From DAITPV01 sp050692555 (GTDB taxonomy: Bacteria > Actinomycetota > UBA4738 > CALAEC01): a DNA stretch of 53,538 nt. Below, in pieces: positions 42,605-50,882 of the stretch. The number at the start of each line of letters is the position of its first letter. Position 1 is the stretch's first letter. The notes beneath the pieces were generated by a model. That model was given only the letters and a program-made list of their open reading frames with translations. It had not been told where the DNA came from and did no database searches. Where the stretch lies: positions 1 through 53,538 of the forward strand of contig JBOGVS010000023.1 of the NCBI GenBank assembly GCA_050692555.1. The letters run 5' to 3'. The position numbers and the translations under genes were made by a program.

Positions 42605-45600
42605 CCCGTGGACCCTCCGCTCGAATGCCACATCTTCCGAGGGGTCGATGCGTGACCGGGCGAGCCGGCCGCCTCCGCCATGACCTCCAGCAGACGGCCC
42701 CCGCGTCGGGCGGCGGCGAGGGCGACGAGGTCCCAGACCTCCTCGGCGATGATACTGACGCCCCCCACGCCGGTGCGCCGGAGCCGCCCCCACACCGCCA
42801 GCAGGAATCCGTGGAACACCGTCCGGGCCACCCGGTCCTGGACCCGTTCGAACACCGTGACGTCCACGGGCCCGGTGGCGTCGTCCAGCGTGAGGAAAAT
42901 GATGCGCTGGCCGCTGCGGACCGCGGGGGTCTGCGAGGCCACCTTGACCCCGGCCACCATCACCATCTCGTCTCCCCGGCGCCGGCGCAGATCCGGAGCG
43001 CGCACCACGCCCAGGTCGGTGAGCAGTGGCTCGTAGAACGACAGCAGGTGGCGGCTGGCGTCGAGCCCCGTCACCTCGAGCTCGGCCCGAACGACCTCGG
43101 CCCCGGTGTACTCCCGGAGCCCGGGGGACTCTTCCTGGCCGCCGAACGCCAGCGTCAATTGCTCCCCCTCGCGCTCTGGTTCCGCGGTCATGGCCACGTA
43201 CAGCCGGTCTCGGCGCGTCTGTCGCCGGCTCCCCACGGCCGCCAGCGTGTCGAACGCCCCTGCGTGGGCCAGGGCCTCGGTCACCGGACGGGACACGTTC
43301 GTCCGTCGCAGGAAGTCCCCCACGCCGGTGAACGGACGCCGGGCTCGGGCCTCGAGGATCGAGACGATCTCTGCATCGCTGATCCCATGCACGTCCTGCA
43401 ACGCCAGCCTGATGCCGTAGGTGACGTTGGGGCGGGGAGGCCCCGCCCCTCCGCGGGGGCGCTCCGGCGAGCTTGCTCGGTCGCTCTCAGAGGGCGAACG
43501 GCGCGTCGCTGAACCCCACGAATCTCGCTCGCTTCGCTCGCTGCGATCCGCGGGGACCCCAAAGACCTTTCCGGGCCCTCCCGCCACACCGTTGCCGCCG
43601 CGCTTCGAGCGCCCTCGCTCACGCTCGCCTGCGCTCGAGGAGCCCCGCTTCGGGCGAGGCCTCCCCGCCTTCCCGTGTGGCTCTTCCCCATCGGTGGGTT
43701 CGACGGTGTAGGTCTTCTGGCTGCGGTTGACGTCGAGCAGGAGGATGGGGACGCCGAACTCCCGGGCGTCCTGGAGGATCAGCCGCCGGGGGTACATCCC
43801 CGGCTCGTGGGTGAGCACCCCGGCCAGGAAGTGCGCCGGGTAGTGGGCCTTCAGCCACGCCGATTGGTACGTGGGCACGGCGAATGCAGCGGCGTGAGCC
43901 TTGCAGAACCCGAACGAGGCGAACGAGGCCAGCTCTTGCCACACCTTCTGGGCGTCCTCGGTCCCCAGACCCTTCGCCGTGGCCCGGCTGAGGAACGCGA
44001 CCCGGTGATCGTCGATCTCTATCTCGTCGTCGAGGTGGCGGCGGATCCGGTCGGCCTCGGAAAACGAGCAGCCCGACGCGGCCAGGACCTGCATCACCTG
44101 CTCGTGGTACACGATCACGCCGTACGTCTCCTGGAGGATCGGCCTCAGTAGGGGGTGGGCGTACCGCGGCCTCTCCAGCTGGTGCCGGCGCTTGATGAAC
44201 GGCGTGACCATGTCCGACTTCACCGGTCCCGGCCGGAACAGCGAGATGTCGATGATCAGGTCCTCGAACCGGTCCGGCTGGAACTTCTGGAGCAGCTCCC
44301 GCTGGCCGGGACTCTCGATCTGGAAGCACCCGATCGTCCGGGAGGACCGGATCAGCTCGAACGTCTCCGGGTCGTCACGAGGCACCGCGTCGAGGTCCAC
44401 GGCTTCCCCGGTGGTCCGCTCGACCTCGTCGATGCAGTGGTGCATCGCCGAGAGCATCCGGACCCCCAGGACGTCGAGCTTGAGAAGCCCCAGGAGCTCG
44501 ACATCGTCCTTGTCGGCCTGGACCATCCGATGCCCGAGGAACGAGCGCTCCATGGGCACCCGGTCGGGAAGGTCATGGTCCGATAGCACGATGCCCGAGG
44601 GGTGGAGGGCCAGGTGCCGGGGGAACCCGTTGAGCCGCTCGGCCACCCGGAACAGCAGCTCGAGCTGCCCGGCGGCCAGGTTCGAGTCCCGGAGCTCTGG
44701 GAGCGCCTCCATGGCCTCCCGGATCCGGTGGGCCCCGATGTGGGGGAACGCCTTGGCCACCACGTCCACCTCGGCCTCGGGATAGCCGAGGGCCTTGCCC
44801 ACCTCGCGCACGGCGGCCCGAGCCCGGTAGGTGTCGACCATCGTCACGCACGCGCACCGGTCCTCGCCGTACCGCCGGAGGACCATGTCGTAGACCTCCT
44901 CGCGGTGGGCGGATTCCACGTCAAAGTCGATGTCGGGCAGCTCGTCGCGCAGCGGGTTGATGAACCGCTCGAACAGTAGGCCGTGGTGGATCGGGTCGAC
45001 CTCGGAGACCTCGGTGGCGTAGCACACCAGCGATCCGGCGGCCGAGCCCCGGGCCGCGCACCGGATCCCCATCTCCTTCACCTCGCGCACGATGTCTGCC
45101 ACCGTGAGGAAGTACGCCGCGTAGCCCATCCGCCGGATCTGGTCGAGCTCCAGGTCGAGCCGGTCCTGGACCTCCCGGGTGAGCCGCATCCCCCGGGCCG
45201 CCAGTCCCCGGTGGCACCGCTCGGCCAGGAGCGAGGTGGCGCTGCGTCCGGCCTGCGCTGGGAAATCGGGGAAGTGCACCTCGCCGATCCCCAGGTCGAA
45301 CGTGCATGCCTCGGCGATCCGCACGGCGTTGTCGCACAGATCGGGACGCTCCGAGAACCGCTCGCGCATCTGGGCCGGTGGCTTCAGCCACCCTTCGGCG
45401 TTCCGCCGGGTGACGTGGCCATCCGAGACCGGGACGATCTCCCGCATGCACTCCAACGCGTCGGCCAGGAACGCGTCGCCGGACACCAAATACCGCACCG
45501 CGTTCGTGGCCACCGCGGGAAGCCCGGCCTCTTCGGCGAGCCGGAGGAGCAACCGGACCTCCGCCGTGCTCCCCGGCTCCAGGAGGTCGCGGATCTCGAC

Positions 45601-46329
45601 GAAGCACCACGGGCCGAACGCCTCGCGCCACGGCCGGGCCAGCTCCCGGGCCGCGCCGGGCCGCCCCGACAGCGCCCTCCGACCCGGCGGCGACTCCGAG
45701 CCCAGCAGACACACCAGCCCGTCCGCGGCGGCTATCACCTCCGCCGGCAAGAGCGACGGCTCCCCCCGCTCCCTCGCCATGTGCGCGGCGGTGATCAGCC
45801 GACACAGGTTGCCGTACCCCGTGGCATCCCGCGCCAGCAGGATCACATGGTGGGCGGCGGGGTCCTGCCGGAGGCGGGGCTCCTCGAGCGCAGGCGAGCG
45901 TGAGCGAGGGCGCTCGAAGCGCGGCGGCAACGGTGTGGCGGGAGGGCCCGGAAAGGTCTTTGGGGTCCCCGCGGATCGCAGCGAGCGAAGCGAGCGAGAT
46001 TCGTGGGGTTCAGCGACGCGCCGTTCGCCCGCTGAGAGCGCCCGAGCAAGCTCGCCGGAGCGCCCCCGCCGGAGCGCAGGGCCCCGCCGCCGATCAGAGT
46101 GATCGAGGGTCAGGCGTTGCTCAGCGAGGGTGAGGCGGGCGCCGAGGATCGGCTTGATCCCGATCTGCTTGGCGGCGGCGGCGAAGCGAGGAGCGCCGTA
46201 CAGGCCGTCACGATCGGTGAGGGCAACCGCGGGCATGCCGAGCTCGGCGGCTCGGATCACCAGGTCCTCGGGGGAGTAAGCCCCGTCCTTCAGGGAGAAG
46301 TACGACCGGCAATGGAGGTGGACGAACAC
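42598..46329 (-). CDS. dnaE2: Error-prone DNA polymerase DnaE2 with two in-frame repeat-element insertions
   Basis: This 1243-aa C-family polymerase starts at GTG 46329. The N-terminal PHP domain reads LHCRSYFSLKDG and LTDRDGLYG, with Arg at two positions where PHP metal ligands are normally His. The palm is intact: AARGSAAGSLVCYA, LPDIDFDVESAHREEV (about 460), LLKLDVLGVRML (about 616). The C-terminal OB-fold (VMVAGVKVASQTPAVRSGQ) is present. Residues about 87-152 and 894-959 are encoded by two copies of the same 196-bp element in opposite orientations, both in variable loops: before HHVILLARDATGYGNL and before VTYGIRLALQDVHG. The frame is intact, so it is probably functional. It is LexA-controlled and first in an operon with MFS and dinB genes. 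Confidence 0.95.
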   Translation of the reverse strand: MFVHLHCRSYFSLKDGAYSPEDLVIRAAELGMPAVALTDRDGLYGAPRFAAAAKQIGIKPILGARLTLAEQRLTLDHSDRRRGPALRRGRSGELARALSAGERRVAEPHESRSLRSLRSAGTPKTFPGPPATPLPPRFERPRSRSPALEEPRLRQDPAAHHVILLARDATGYGNLCRLITAAHMARERGEPSLLPAEVIAAADGLVCLLGSESPPGRRALSGRPGAARELARPWREAFGPWCFVEIRDLLEPGSTAEVRLLLRLAEEAGLPAVATNAVRYLVSGDAFLADALECMREIVPVSDGHVTRRNAEGWLKPPAQMRERFSERPDLCDNAVRIAEACTFDLGIGEVHFPDFPAQAGRSATSLLAERCHRGLAARGMRLTREVQDRLDLELDQIRRMGYAAYFLTVADIVREVKEMGIRCAARGSAAGSLVCYATEVSEVDPIHHGLLFERFINPLRDELPDIDFDVESAHREEVYDMVLRRYGEDRCACVTMVDTYRARAAVREVGKALGYPEAEVDVVAKAFPHIGAHRIREAMEALPELRDSNLAAGQLELLFRVAERLNGFPRHLALHPSGIVLSDHDLPDRVPMERSFLGHRMVQADKDDVELLGLLKLDVLGVRMLSAMHHCIDEVERTTGEAVDLDAVPRDDPETFELIRSSRTIGCFQIESPGQRELLQKFQPDRFEDLIIDISLFRPGPVKSDMVTPFIKRRHQLERPRYAHPLLRPILQETYGVIVYHEQVMQVLAASGCSFSEADRIRRHLDDEIEIDDHRVAFLSRATAKGLGTEDAQKVWQELASFASFGFCKAHAAAFAVPTYQSAWLKAHYPAHFLAGVLTHEPGMYPRRLILQDAREFGVPILLLDVNRSQKTYTVEPTDGEEPHGKAGRPRPKRGSSSAGERERGRSKRGGNGVAGGPGKVFGVPADRSERSERDSWGSATRRSPSESDRASSPERPRGGAGPPRPNVTYGIRLALQDVHGISDAEIVSILEARARRPFTGVGDFLRRTNVSRPVTEALAHAGAFDTLAAVGSRRQTRRDRLYVAMTAEPEREGEQLTLAFGGQEESPGLREYTGAEVVRAELEVTGLDASRHLLSFYEPLLTDLGVVRAPDLRRRRGDEMVMVAGVKVASQTPAVRSGQRIIFLTLDDATGPVDVTVFERVQDRVARTVFHGFLLAVWGRLRRTGVGGVSIIAEEVWDLVALAAARRGGRLLEVMAEAAGSPGHASTPRKMWHSSGGSTGW
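43453..43648 (-). repeat. Copy A of 196-bp coding-compatible repeat element (inverted relative to copy B)
   Basis: The sequence 43453-43648 is the reverse complement of 45874-46069, with only two mismatches seen in 196 positions (T/G at about 43481 and A/C at about 43491). It contains short alternating motifs such as GCGAGCGAAGCGAGCGAG and a small palindrome GCGCTTCGAGCGC. Weaker similarity continues about 10-25 bp beyond each end. Within dnaE2 it is translated as an Arg/Ser/Gly-rich stretch containing FGVPADRSERSERDSWGS. A perfect GGGGCGGGG-AGG-CCCCGCCCC palindrome (43429-43449) abuts it. Confidence 0.95.
45874..46069 (+). repeat. Copy B of 196-bp coding-compatible repeat element
   Basis: This is the inverted partner of copy A, 2.2 kb away in the same gene. 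In the dnaE2 frame it is read from the opposite element strand and gives an Arg/Pro-rich peptide containing VAEPHESRSLRSLRSAGTPK. Neither orientation introduces a stop in the dnaE2 frame. Confidence 0.95.
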
Positions 46330-46355
46330 CTCATGCCGCCGCCTGGTCGCGTCTC

Positions 46356-46371
46356 TCGAACATGTGTTCGA
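46356..46371 (-). promoter_or_regulatory. LexA (SOS) box upstream of dnaE2
   Basis: TCGAACATGTGTTCGA matches the Gram-positive/actinobacterial SOS box CGAACRNRYGTTCG without mismatch. It lies between the -10 (46382-46387) and the dnaE2 GTG at 46329, so bound LexA would block transcription of dnaE2-MFS-dinB. Confidence 0.93.
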
Positions 46372-46381
46372 CTCCCGAGTG

Positions 46382-46411
46382 ACGGTACCCTCCGGGCGGC
46401 CGGGGTGTCAA
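46382..46411 (-). promoter_or_regulatory. SOS promoter of the dnaE2-MFS-dinB operon
   Basis: On the minus strand a perfect TTGACA (46406-46411) and TACCGT (46382-46387) are 18 bp apart; the LexA box starts 10 bp downstream of the -10. The DUF6504 promoter at 53.4 kb has the same layout. Confidence 0.78.
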
Positions 46412-46418
46412 GAGGCGG

Positions 46419-47090
46419 TCAGGTGCCCTGGAGACAGCCGATGACCTCTGCCGGAAGGCCCGGGAAGTCGAACGCTCCCTCCCCGGTGACGAAGTCGTAG
46501 GCGGTCCCCGCCCACTTCCCCGGGAGGTCCGGGTACCTCTGGCGCTCCTCGTCGGACCCCTCCTCGAGGAGGAACCCCACCCAGTCGGGGGACTCGAACC
46601 CCTGGGAGTCGAAGAGCGCCACCGCCACGAGACCCGACCCGAACGTGCGCTCCTCGATCAGCCACCGTCCCCGGAACGACGGGTCGGCCTCCAGGGCGGC
46701 CTTCACGTACCACCGGTCCACCCGAAGGAGGTACCCCTTGTCCGACGGCGGCGACTCCGGCCCTTCGAAGTACCGAAGCTCCTCGACATCGAACTCGCCG
46801 TCGACGTTCAACGTGCGGCGGATCACGTGGAACGGCAGCTCGGATTGCTCGGGGTCCTCGGGCACCGTCCAGCCATTTACACACGCGGTCGCGGAGGGAG
46901 CCTCCCCTCCCTCTTCCGCAGCGGGTTCGGTCGGCGAGGCTTCGGCTTCGGCAGAGGGCTGCGCCTGCGGCGATTCCCGGGCCGTGTCGCCGCCATCCGG
47001 GGCCCGGTCGGCGCACGCCGTCATCAACATGGCGGCAGCAATCACCAAGCGGGCCAGCGGGTTCCTGGACGTGACGGTATCCTCCGACAA
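46419..47090 (-). CDS. Putative lipoprotein of unknown function
   Basis: This protein is about 223 aa. It has a signal peptide with lipobox (LVIAAAMLMTAC, Cys at about 26), then a Pro/Ser/Glu-rich low-complexity linker (about 30-62), then a globular domain (CVNGWTVPEDPEQSELPFHV to AEVIGCLQGT) with two cysteines that could form a disulphide. The start is uncertain: TTG at 47090 gives a signal peptide with basic residues; TTG 47048 and GTG 47045 are shorter options. It is divergent from the phospholipase C-like gene. No family recognised. Confidence 0.75.
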   Translation of the reverse strand: MSEDTVTSRNPLARLVIAAAMLMTACADRAPDGGDTARESPQAQPSAEAEASPTEPAAEEGGEAPSATACVNGWTVPEDPEQSELPFHVIRRTLNVDGEFDVEELRYFEGPESPPSDKGYLLRVDRWYVKAALEADPSFRGRWLIEERTFGSGLVAVALFDSQGFESPDWVGFLLEEGSDEERQRYPDLPGKWAGTAYDFVTGEGAFDFPGLPAEVIGCLQGT

Positions 47091-47112
47091 CCGGGAGCAG
47101 CCCAAGTATAGT
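47084..47112 (+). promoter_or_regulatory. Candidate promoter for the phospholipase C-like gene
   Basis: CCGACA (47084-47089) and TATAGT (47107-47112) are 17 bp apart, about 30 bp before the ATG. Confidence 0.5.
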
Positions 47113-47141
47113 GGGCCGATCCCACCCCCCAAGCAGCAGCG

Positions 47142-48530
47142 ATGTATCCGAAACGACTGACCCGCCGGGAGTTCATGAGCCGTTCCGCGGCCGCCGCCGC
47201 GGGCGTGTACCTGTCTGCGTGCACCGGGGAGCGCATGTCCACGGCGCCCCGCCCCAGGCCCTCCTACGGCATCGATCCCACCAACCTCGACACGCAATGG
47301 CCGGTCAAGCGAGTGATCTACATCATGCTCGAGAACCGGAGCTTCGACCACCTCTTCGGCCGGTTCCCCGGCGCCAACGGGGTTCAGTCCGGAGTGAAGC
47401 TCGGGCAGGAGGTGTCGTTGATCGACGCCCCCGAGTGGCTGCCCGGCGACCTCCCCCACGACCTCACGGCGTGGCTCGAAGGCTACAACGACGGGAAGAT
47501 GGACGGCTTCGCCCAGGGGACCTACGGCCCGTACTACGCGTACTCCCAATTCAAGCCAGAGGACATCCCCAACTACTGGCACTGGGCCCAGAACTACGTC
47601 CTGGGTGACAACTTCTTCGCGTCCGCCGCTGGACCTTCCTTCAACAACCACCTGTGGATGATCGCCGGACAGGCCGGCGGAGCCATCGACAACCCCGAGA
47701 ACATCAAGGTCAAACGGTTGAACGACGGACGGATCTTCAAGTCCTGGGGGTGTGACGCCCACGGTGAAGACGCCTACGTCCTGGTTCGCGACGAGGTCGG
47801 CAACGTTACGAAGCATCCGACTTGCTTCCGGTTCAAGACCGTGGGCGAGCAGCTCTCGGAGCAGGACATCGACTGGGCCTTCTACGCGGCCAACCCATAC
47901 CAGGCCGGGTACATCTGGAACGCATACTCGGCCATCGAGCAGGTGTACGGCAGCGAGATGTGGGACGAGCACATGTGGCCCGTCGACGACCTGTTCCGGG
48001 ACATCGAGGCCGGCTCGCTCCCCTCCGTGACCTGGGTGACGCCGCGGTTCCAGCTCTCCGACCACCCGCCGTTCAGCACCAAGCACGCCCACAACTGGGT
48101 CACCGACATCGTCAACAGGGTCATGGAGAGCGAGATGTGGGACTCCGTGGCCATGTTCATCTCCTGGGACGAGTGGGGCGGGGTGTACGACCACGTGGTT
48201 CCTCCGAAGATCGACGCCTTCGACCTGGGCTTCCGGGTGCCGCTGTTGATGATCTCGCCCTATGCCAAGAAGGGGTACGTGGACGACGCCCTCGGAGAGT
48301 TCTCCTCACCGCTGCGGTTCATCGCCGACAACTGGGGCCTGGACTACCTGACCAAGCGCATCCGGACCTCCCACAACTTCGAGCACGTCTTCGACTTCCA
48401 GAGGCGGCCCCGGCCGCCCGACCCCTTGCCGAAGATCGAGGCCACCAGCACGTTCCACGACTTCCCCGAGAACTTCCCGGACTGGCCGGCCGAGCTCGAC
48501 CCCGAACCGCCGAAGATCCGCTACCCCTGA
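47142..48530 (+). CDS. Phospholipase C / acid phosphatase family phosphoesterase, Tat-exported
   Basis: This 462-aa protein has a twin-arginine signal (LTRREFMSRSAAAAAGVYL) ending in a lipobox-like SAC (Cys27), so it is probably a Tat-exported lipoprotein. Catalytic motifs of the bacterial PLC/AcpA family are present: VIYIMLENRSFDHLFGRFPG (about 60-80), PSFNNHLWMIAGQ, DHPPFSTKHAHNWV and FISWDEWGGVYDHVVPP (about 343-360). Substrates in the family are phospholipids or phosphomonoesters; the sequence does not fix which. Its 3' end overlaps the convergent glycosyltransferase gene by 10 bp. Confidence 0.93.
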   Translation: MYPKRLTRREFMSRSAAAAAGVYLSACTGERMSTAPRPRPSYGIDPTNLDTQWPVKRVIYIMLENRSFDHLFGRFPGANGVQSGVKLGQEVSLIDAPEWLPGDLPHDLTAWLEGYNDGKMDGFAQGTYGPYYAYSQFKPEDIPNYWHWAQNYVLGDNFFASAAGPSFNNHLWMIAGQAGGAIDNPENIKVKRLNDGRIFKSWGCDAHGEDAYVLVRDEVGNVTKHPTCFRFKTVGEQLSEQDIDWAFYAANPYQAGYIWNAYSAIEQVYGSEMWDEHMWPVDDLFRDIEAGSLPSVTWVTPRFQLSDHPPFSTKHAHNWVTDIVNRVMESEMWDSVAMFISWDEWGGVYDHVVPPKIDAFDLGFRVPLLMISPYAKKGYVDDALGEFSSPLRFIADNWGLDYLTKRIRTSHNFEHVFDFQRRPRPPDPLPKIEATSTFHDFPENFPDWPAELDPEPPKIRYP

Positions 48531-49828
48531 AGGCCTGACCCTCCGGACCAGCTCACGCCGGTCTCCACCGAGTCCATCTCCGACACCGCGTCCACGTAAC
48601 CGGTGGCCAGGCGTCCGTCGGGCTCGCCGGCCCCCAGAGCGGCCAGGGCCTCCGCCCACCGAGCCACGGCTCGGCGAGCGGGATCGACCGTGAGCCGCAA
48701 AGTCTCCTCGATGGCATGTGCGTAGCCCGCGGCGGTGGCCTCCGAGCGCCTGAGCCGGTCCATGTGCTCGCGGGCCCGGGCCCCGATGTCCTGCCGGAGC
48801 TTGGGGTCCCCGGCCAGCCGCCGGAGCGCCTCGGCCAGTTCTTGGGGGTCCGGACGGCCTCCGGGGATGCGGATCACCGCGTCACCCGGCCAGTCGAGGT
48901 ACGTCCCGGTGGCCTGGACCACCACCGGCTTCCCCGCCGCCAGCGCCCGGATCAGGGTTCCGCTGACCTCGCCGCGGTGCGGGTACCGGAGGTTCACCAC
49001 GACGTCCGAGGCCTGGAGCCAGGCGTAGAAGTCGGCCTCGGTCACGTCGGTGGCCACCGTGACGCGGTCTGCGTTCCCGTACTCCCCCATCGCGGCCTCG
49101 ACGTCGTACCCGGGGATCCGCCGCCCCACGATGGCCAGGTGGACCGGGGGGTCGATCATCGCCGTGGCCTGGAGCACCGCGTCGAGGGCCTTTGCCTCGC
49201 CCACGTCTCCCAGCACGCCCACGATGACCTGCTCCCCGAGCCGCTCGCGGATCGCCTCGGCGCGCCGGCCGGCCTTCCTGGCGGCACGGAGAGGATCGAT
49301 GACCGGGTGGGGCACCACGTACACGGGCGTCCGGGTCCCCAACGCGTCGAGGTACCGACGGCCGAACTTCGAATGCACCACCACCCCCCGGGCCCGGCGG
49401 ACCACGTACGCGCACCAGGGGACCTCCAGGGGTCCGTGCACTTCGGGCCGGGCCTCCAGCAGCCGCTCTCGTGCCGCGTCCGCCTCCGCCTCGGTGCGGG
49501 TCCCCAGCGGGTCGCCGGCATTCAGGAACGCCCGAGCCAGGTCGTCCAGGGCCAGGTCGTGGAGCACCACGAGGCCGGGGCGGCGAACCGCCAGCCGGTA
49601 GATCTCGCCATGGAACTCGACGTTGTTCCCCAGGTGGTACACGGGGAGCGCGGCGCCGCCCACGAGCTCGTCGACGCGCGGAGGAAGGGGCCAGGGCGAC
49701 ACCAGCTCGTGGGGGAACCTCCGGGCCCGGAGGCCGCGCAGCACGGCCTCCGAGTACGTGGCGATCCCGGTGCGGGCCGGGGGAAGCGGGGACAGGAACG
49801 CGATCCGGCGACGCTTCCCTCTGGGCAT
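48521..49828 (-). CDS. GT4-type glycosyltransferase
   Basis: This 435-aa protein starts at ATG 49828 (MPRGKRRRIAFLSPLPPARTGIATYSEAVL), overlapping the stop of the upstream glycosyltransferase gene (TGATG). It has the GT-B fold: N-terminal acceptor domain with HDLALDDLARAF and VVVHSKFGRRYL, then C-terminal donor domain with VIVGVLGDVGEAKALDAVL and NLRYPHRGEVSGTLIRALAAGKPVV, where the E-x7-E-like loop is partly altered. The acceptor is unknown; the neighbourhood suggests a cell-surface glycan. Confidence 0.9.
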   Translation of the reverse strand: MPRGKRRRIAFLSPLPPARTGIATYSEAVLRGLRARRFPHELVSPWPLPPRVDELVGGAALPVYHLGNNVEFHGEIYRLAVRRPGLVVLHDLALDDLARAFLNAGDPLGTRTEAEADAARERLLEARPEVHGPLEVPWCAYVVRRARGVVVHSKFGRRYLDALGTRTPVYVVPHPVIDPLRAARKAGRRAEAIRERLGEQVIVGVLGDVGEAKALDAVLQATAMIDPPVHLAIVGRRIPGYDVEAAMGEYGNADRVTVATDVTEADFYAWLQASDVVVNLRYPHRGEVSGTLIRALAAGKPVVVQATGTYLDWPGDAVIRIPGGRPDPQELAEALRRLAGDPKLRQDIGARAREHMDRLRRSEATAAGYAHAIEETLRLTVDPARRAVARWAEALAALGAGEPDGRLATGYVDAVSEMDSVETGVSWSGGSGLQG

Positions 49829-50877
49829 CAGGACAGGATGCGCTCCACGACCTCGGGCCACTCCGGCACCCGGTCGCGAACCAGCTTGTGCCCGGCCTCC
49901 CCCATCTCCATGGCTCGCTCGGGGGACGCCGTGAGGTGCTCGAGGGCCCGGGCGATGGACCTGGGCTTCGGCTCGGCCACGAACCCGTTCTCGCCTTGCC
50001 GGACGAACTCCAGCGGCCCGCCGGAGTCGGCCAGCGTCACCACCGGCTTGCGGGCGGCCATCCCTTCAAGGGTCACGTACCCGTAGTCCTCGTCGTACGG
50101 GCCGTAGTAGACGCCGAGCGCTCCCCGGTACAGCTCCATCAGCCGCTCGCCGCCCACCTCTCCTTCCAGCCGGACCCGGTCGCCCAGCCCCCGGCGATCC
50201 ATCAGCCGCTCGAGCTTCGGGGCGTCGGAGCCCGTCCCCACCAGCACCAGAGGGAGGTCGCCGCGGACGTGGCGCATGGACTCCACGACCATCGCCTGGC
50301 GTTTGAGCGGCTCGAGCCGGCTCGGGTACAGCACGTAGTCACCGGGCTCGCCGGGCTCGGCTCCCAGCAGCGTCTCGGTAAGCGGTGAGCGGTGGTAGAG
50401 CACGTCGGCCGACATCCCCAGCGACTCGCGGAGGCGGTCCCGGACGTTGGCCGAGTTCGTGAAGATCCTCTGGGCTTCGGCCAGGCCCACCCGGTCTGCC
50501 TTCCAGATCAGCTCGCGGACGGCCGGGCCGTCCGGGTGCATGGCCAGGTCCCCGTAGATCGGGTGGTCCCACAGCTCGTAGGCGGCACGGTGCTGATGGA
50601 TCAGCCACACCACCTTCCGCGGATGCCGCACCAGGTACGCCGGGAACTTCAAGGCGATCACCATGTCGATGGGCATCCCGTTGGCCTCCGACAGGTCCAG
50701 GCTCCGCCACAGGCCCATCTGGTGGACCAGCTCGGTGGGCGGATACCACTTGAACGGGATCGGAAGGATGTCCACGTCGTGGCCCACCTCACGGAGGCCT
50801 CGAGCCAGGCCCTCGGTGTGGTATTCGCCTCCGCCGCGAGAGAACGGTGTCTGGGGATGGCAGATCGCGATGCGCAT
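49828..50877 (-). CDS. GT4-type glycosyltransferase
   Basis: This 349-aa protein starts at ATG 50877 (MRIAICHPQTPFSRGGGEYHTEGL). It has the GT-B fold with YVLYPSRLEPLKRQAMVVESM, LPLVLVGTGSD and the donor-site loop YGPYDEDYGYVTLEGMAARKPVVTLADSGGPLEFV (quoted for position only; E-x7-E-like). An N-terminal KVVWLIHQHRAAYELWDHP segment is typical of actinobacterial surface-glycan enzymes. It is coupled to the second glycosyltransferase gene and preceded by the coiled-coil gene 5 bp away. Confidence 0.92.
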   Translation of the reverse strand: MRIAICHPQTPFSRGGGEYHTEGLARGLREVGHDVDILPIPFKWYPPTELVHQMGLWRSLDLSEANGMPIDMVIALKFPAYLVRHPRKVVWLIHQHRAAYELWDHPIYGDLAMHPDGPAVRELIWKADRVGLAEAQRIFTNSANVRDRLRESLGMSADVLYHRSPLTETLLGAEPGEPGDYVLYPSRLEPLKRQAMVVESMRHVRGDLPLVLVGTGSDAPKLERLMDRRGLGDRVRLEGEVGGERLMELYRGALGVYYGPYDEDYGYVTLEGMAARKPVVTLADSGGPLEFVRQGENGFVAEPKPRSIARALEHLTASPERAMEMGEAGHKLVRDRVPEWPEVVERILS

Positions 50878-50882
50878 GCCGC

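Noticed and set aside
43421..43711. A separate plus-strand gene over repeat copy A
   Set aside because: The frame exists because the element is open on both strands; it has no ribosome-binding site and no independent protein-like pattern.
42598..46329. dnaE2 as a pseudogene or as a host of two inteins
   Set aside because: The frame is unbroken, all catalytic motifs are present and the inserts lack intein splice motifs (no N-terminal Cys/Ser block or C-terminal HN-Cys) and are too short.
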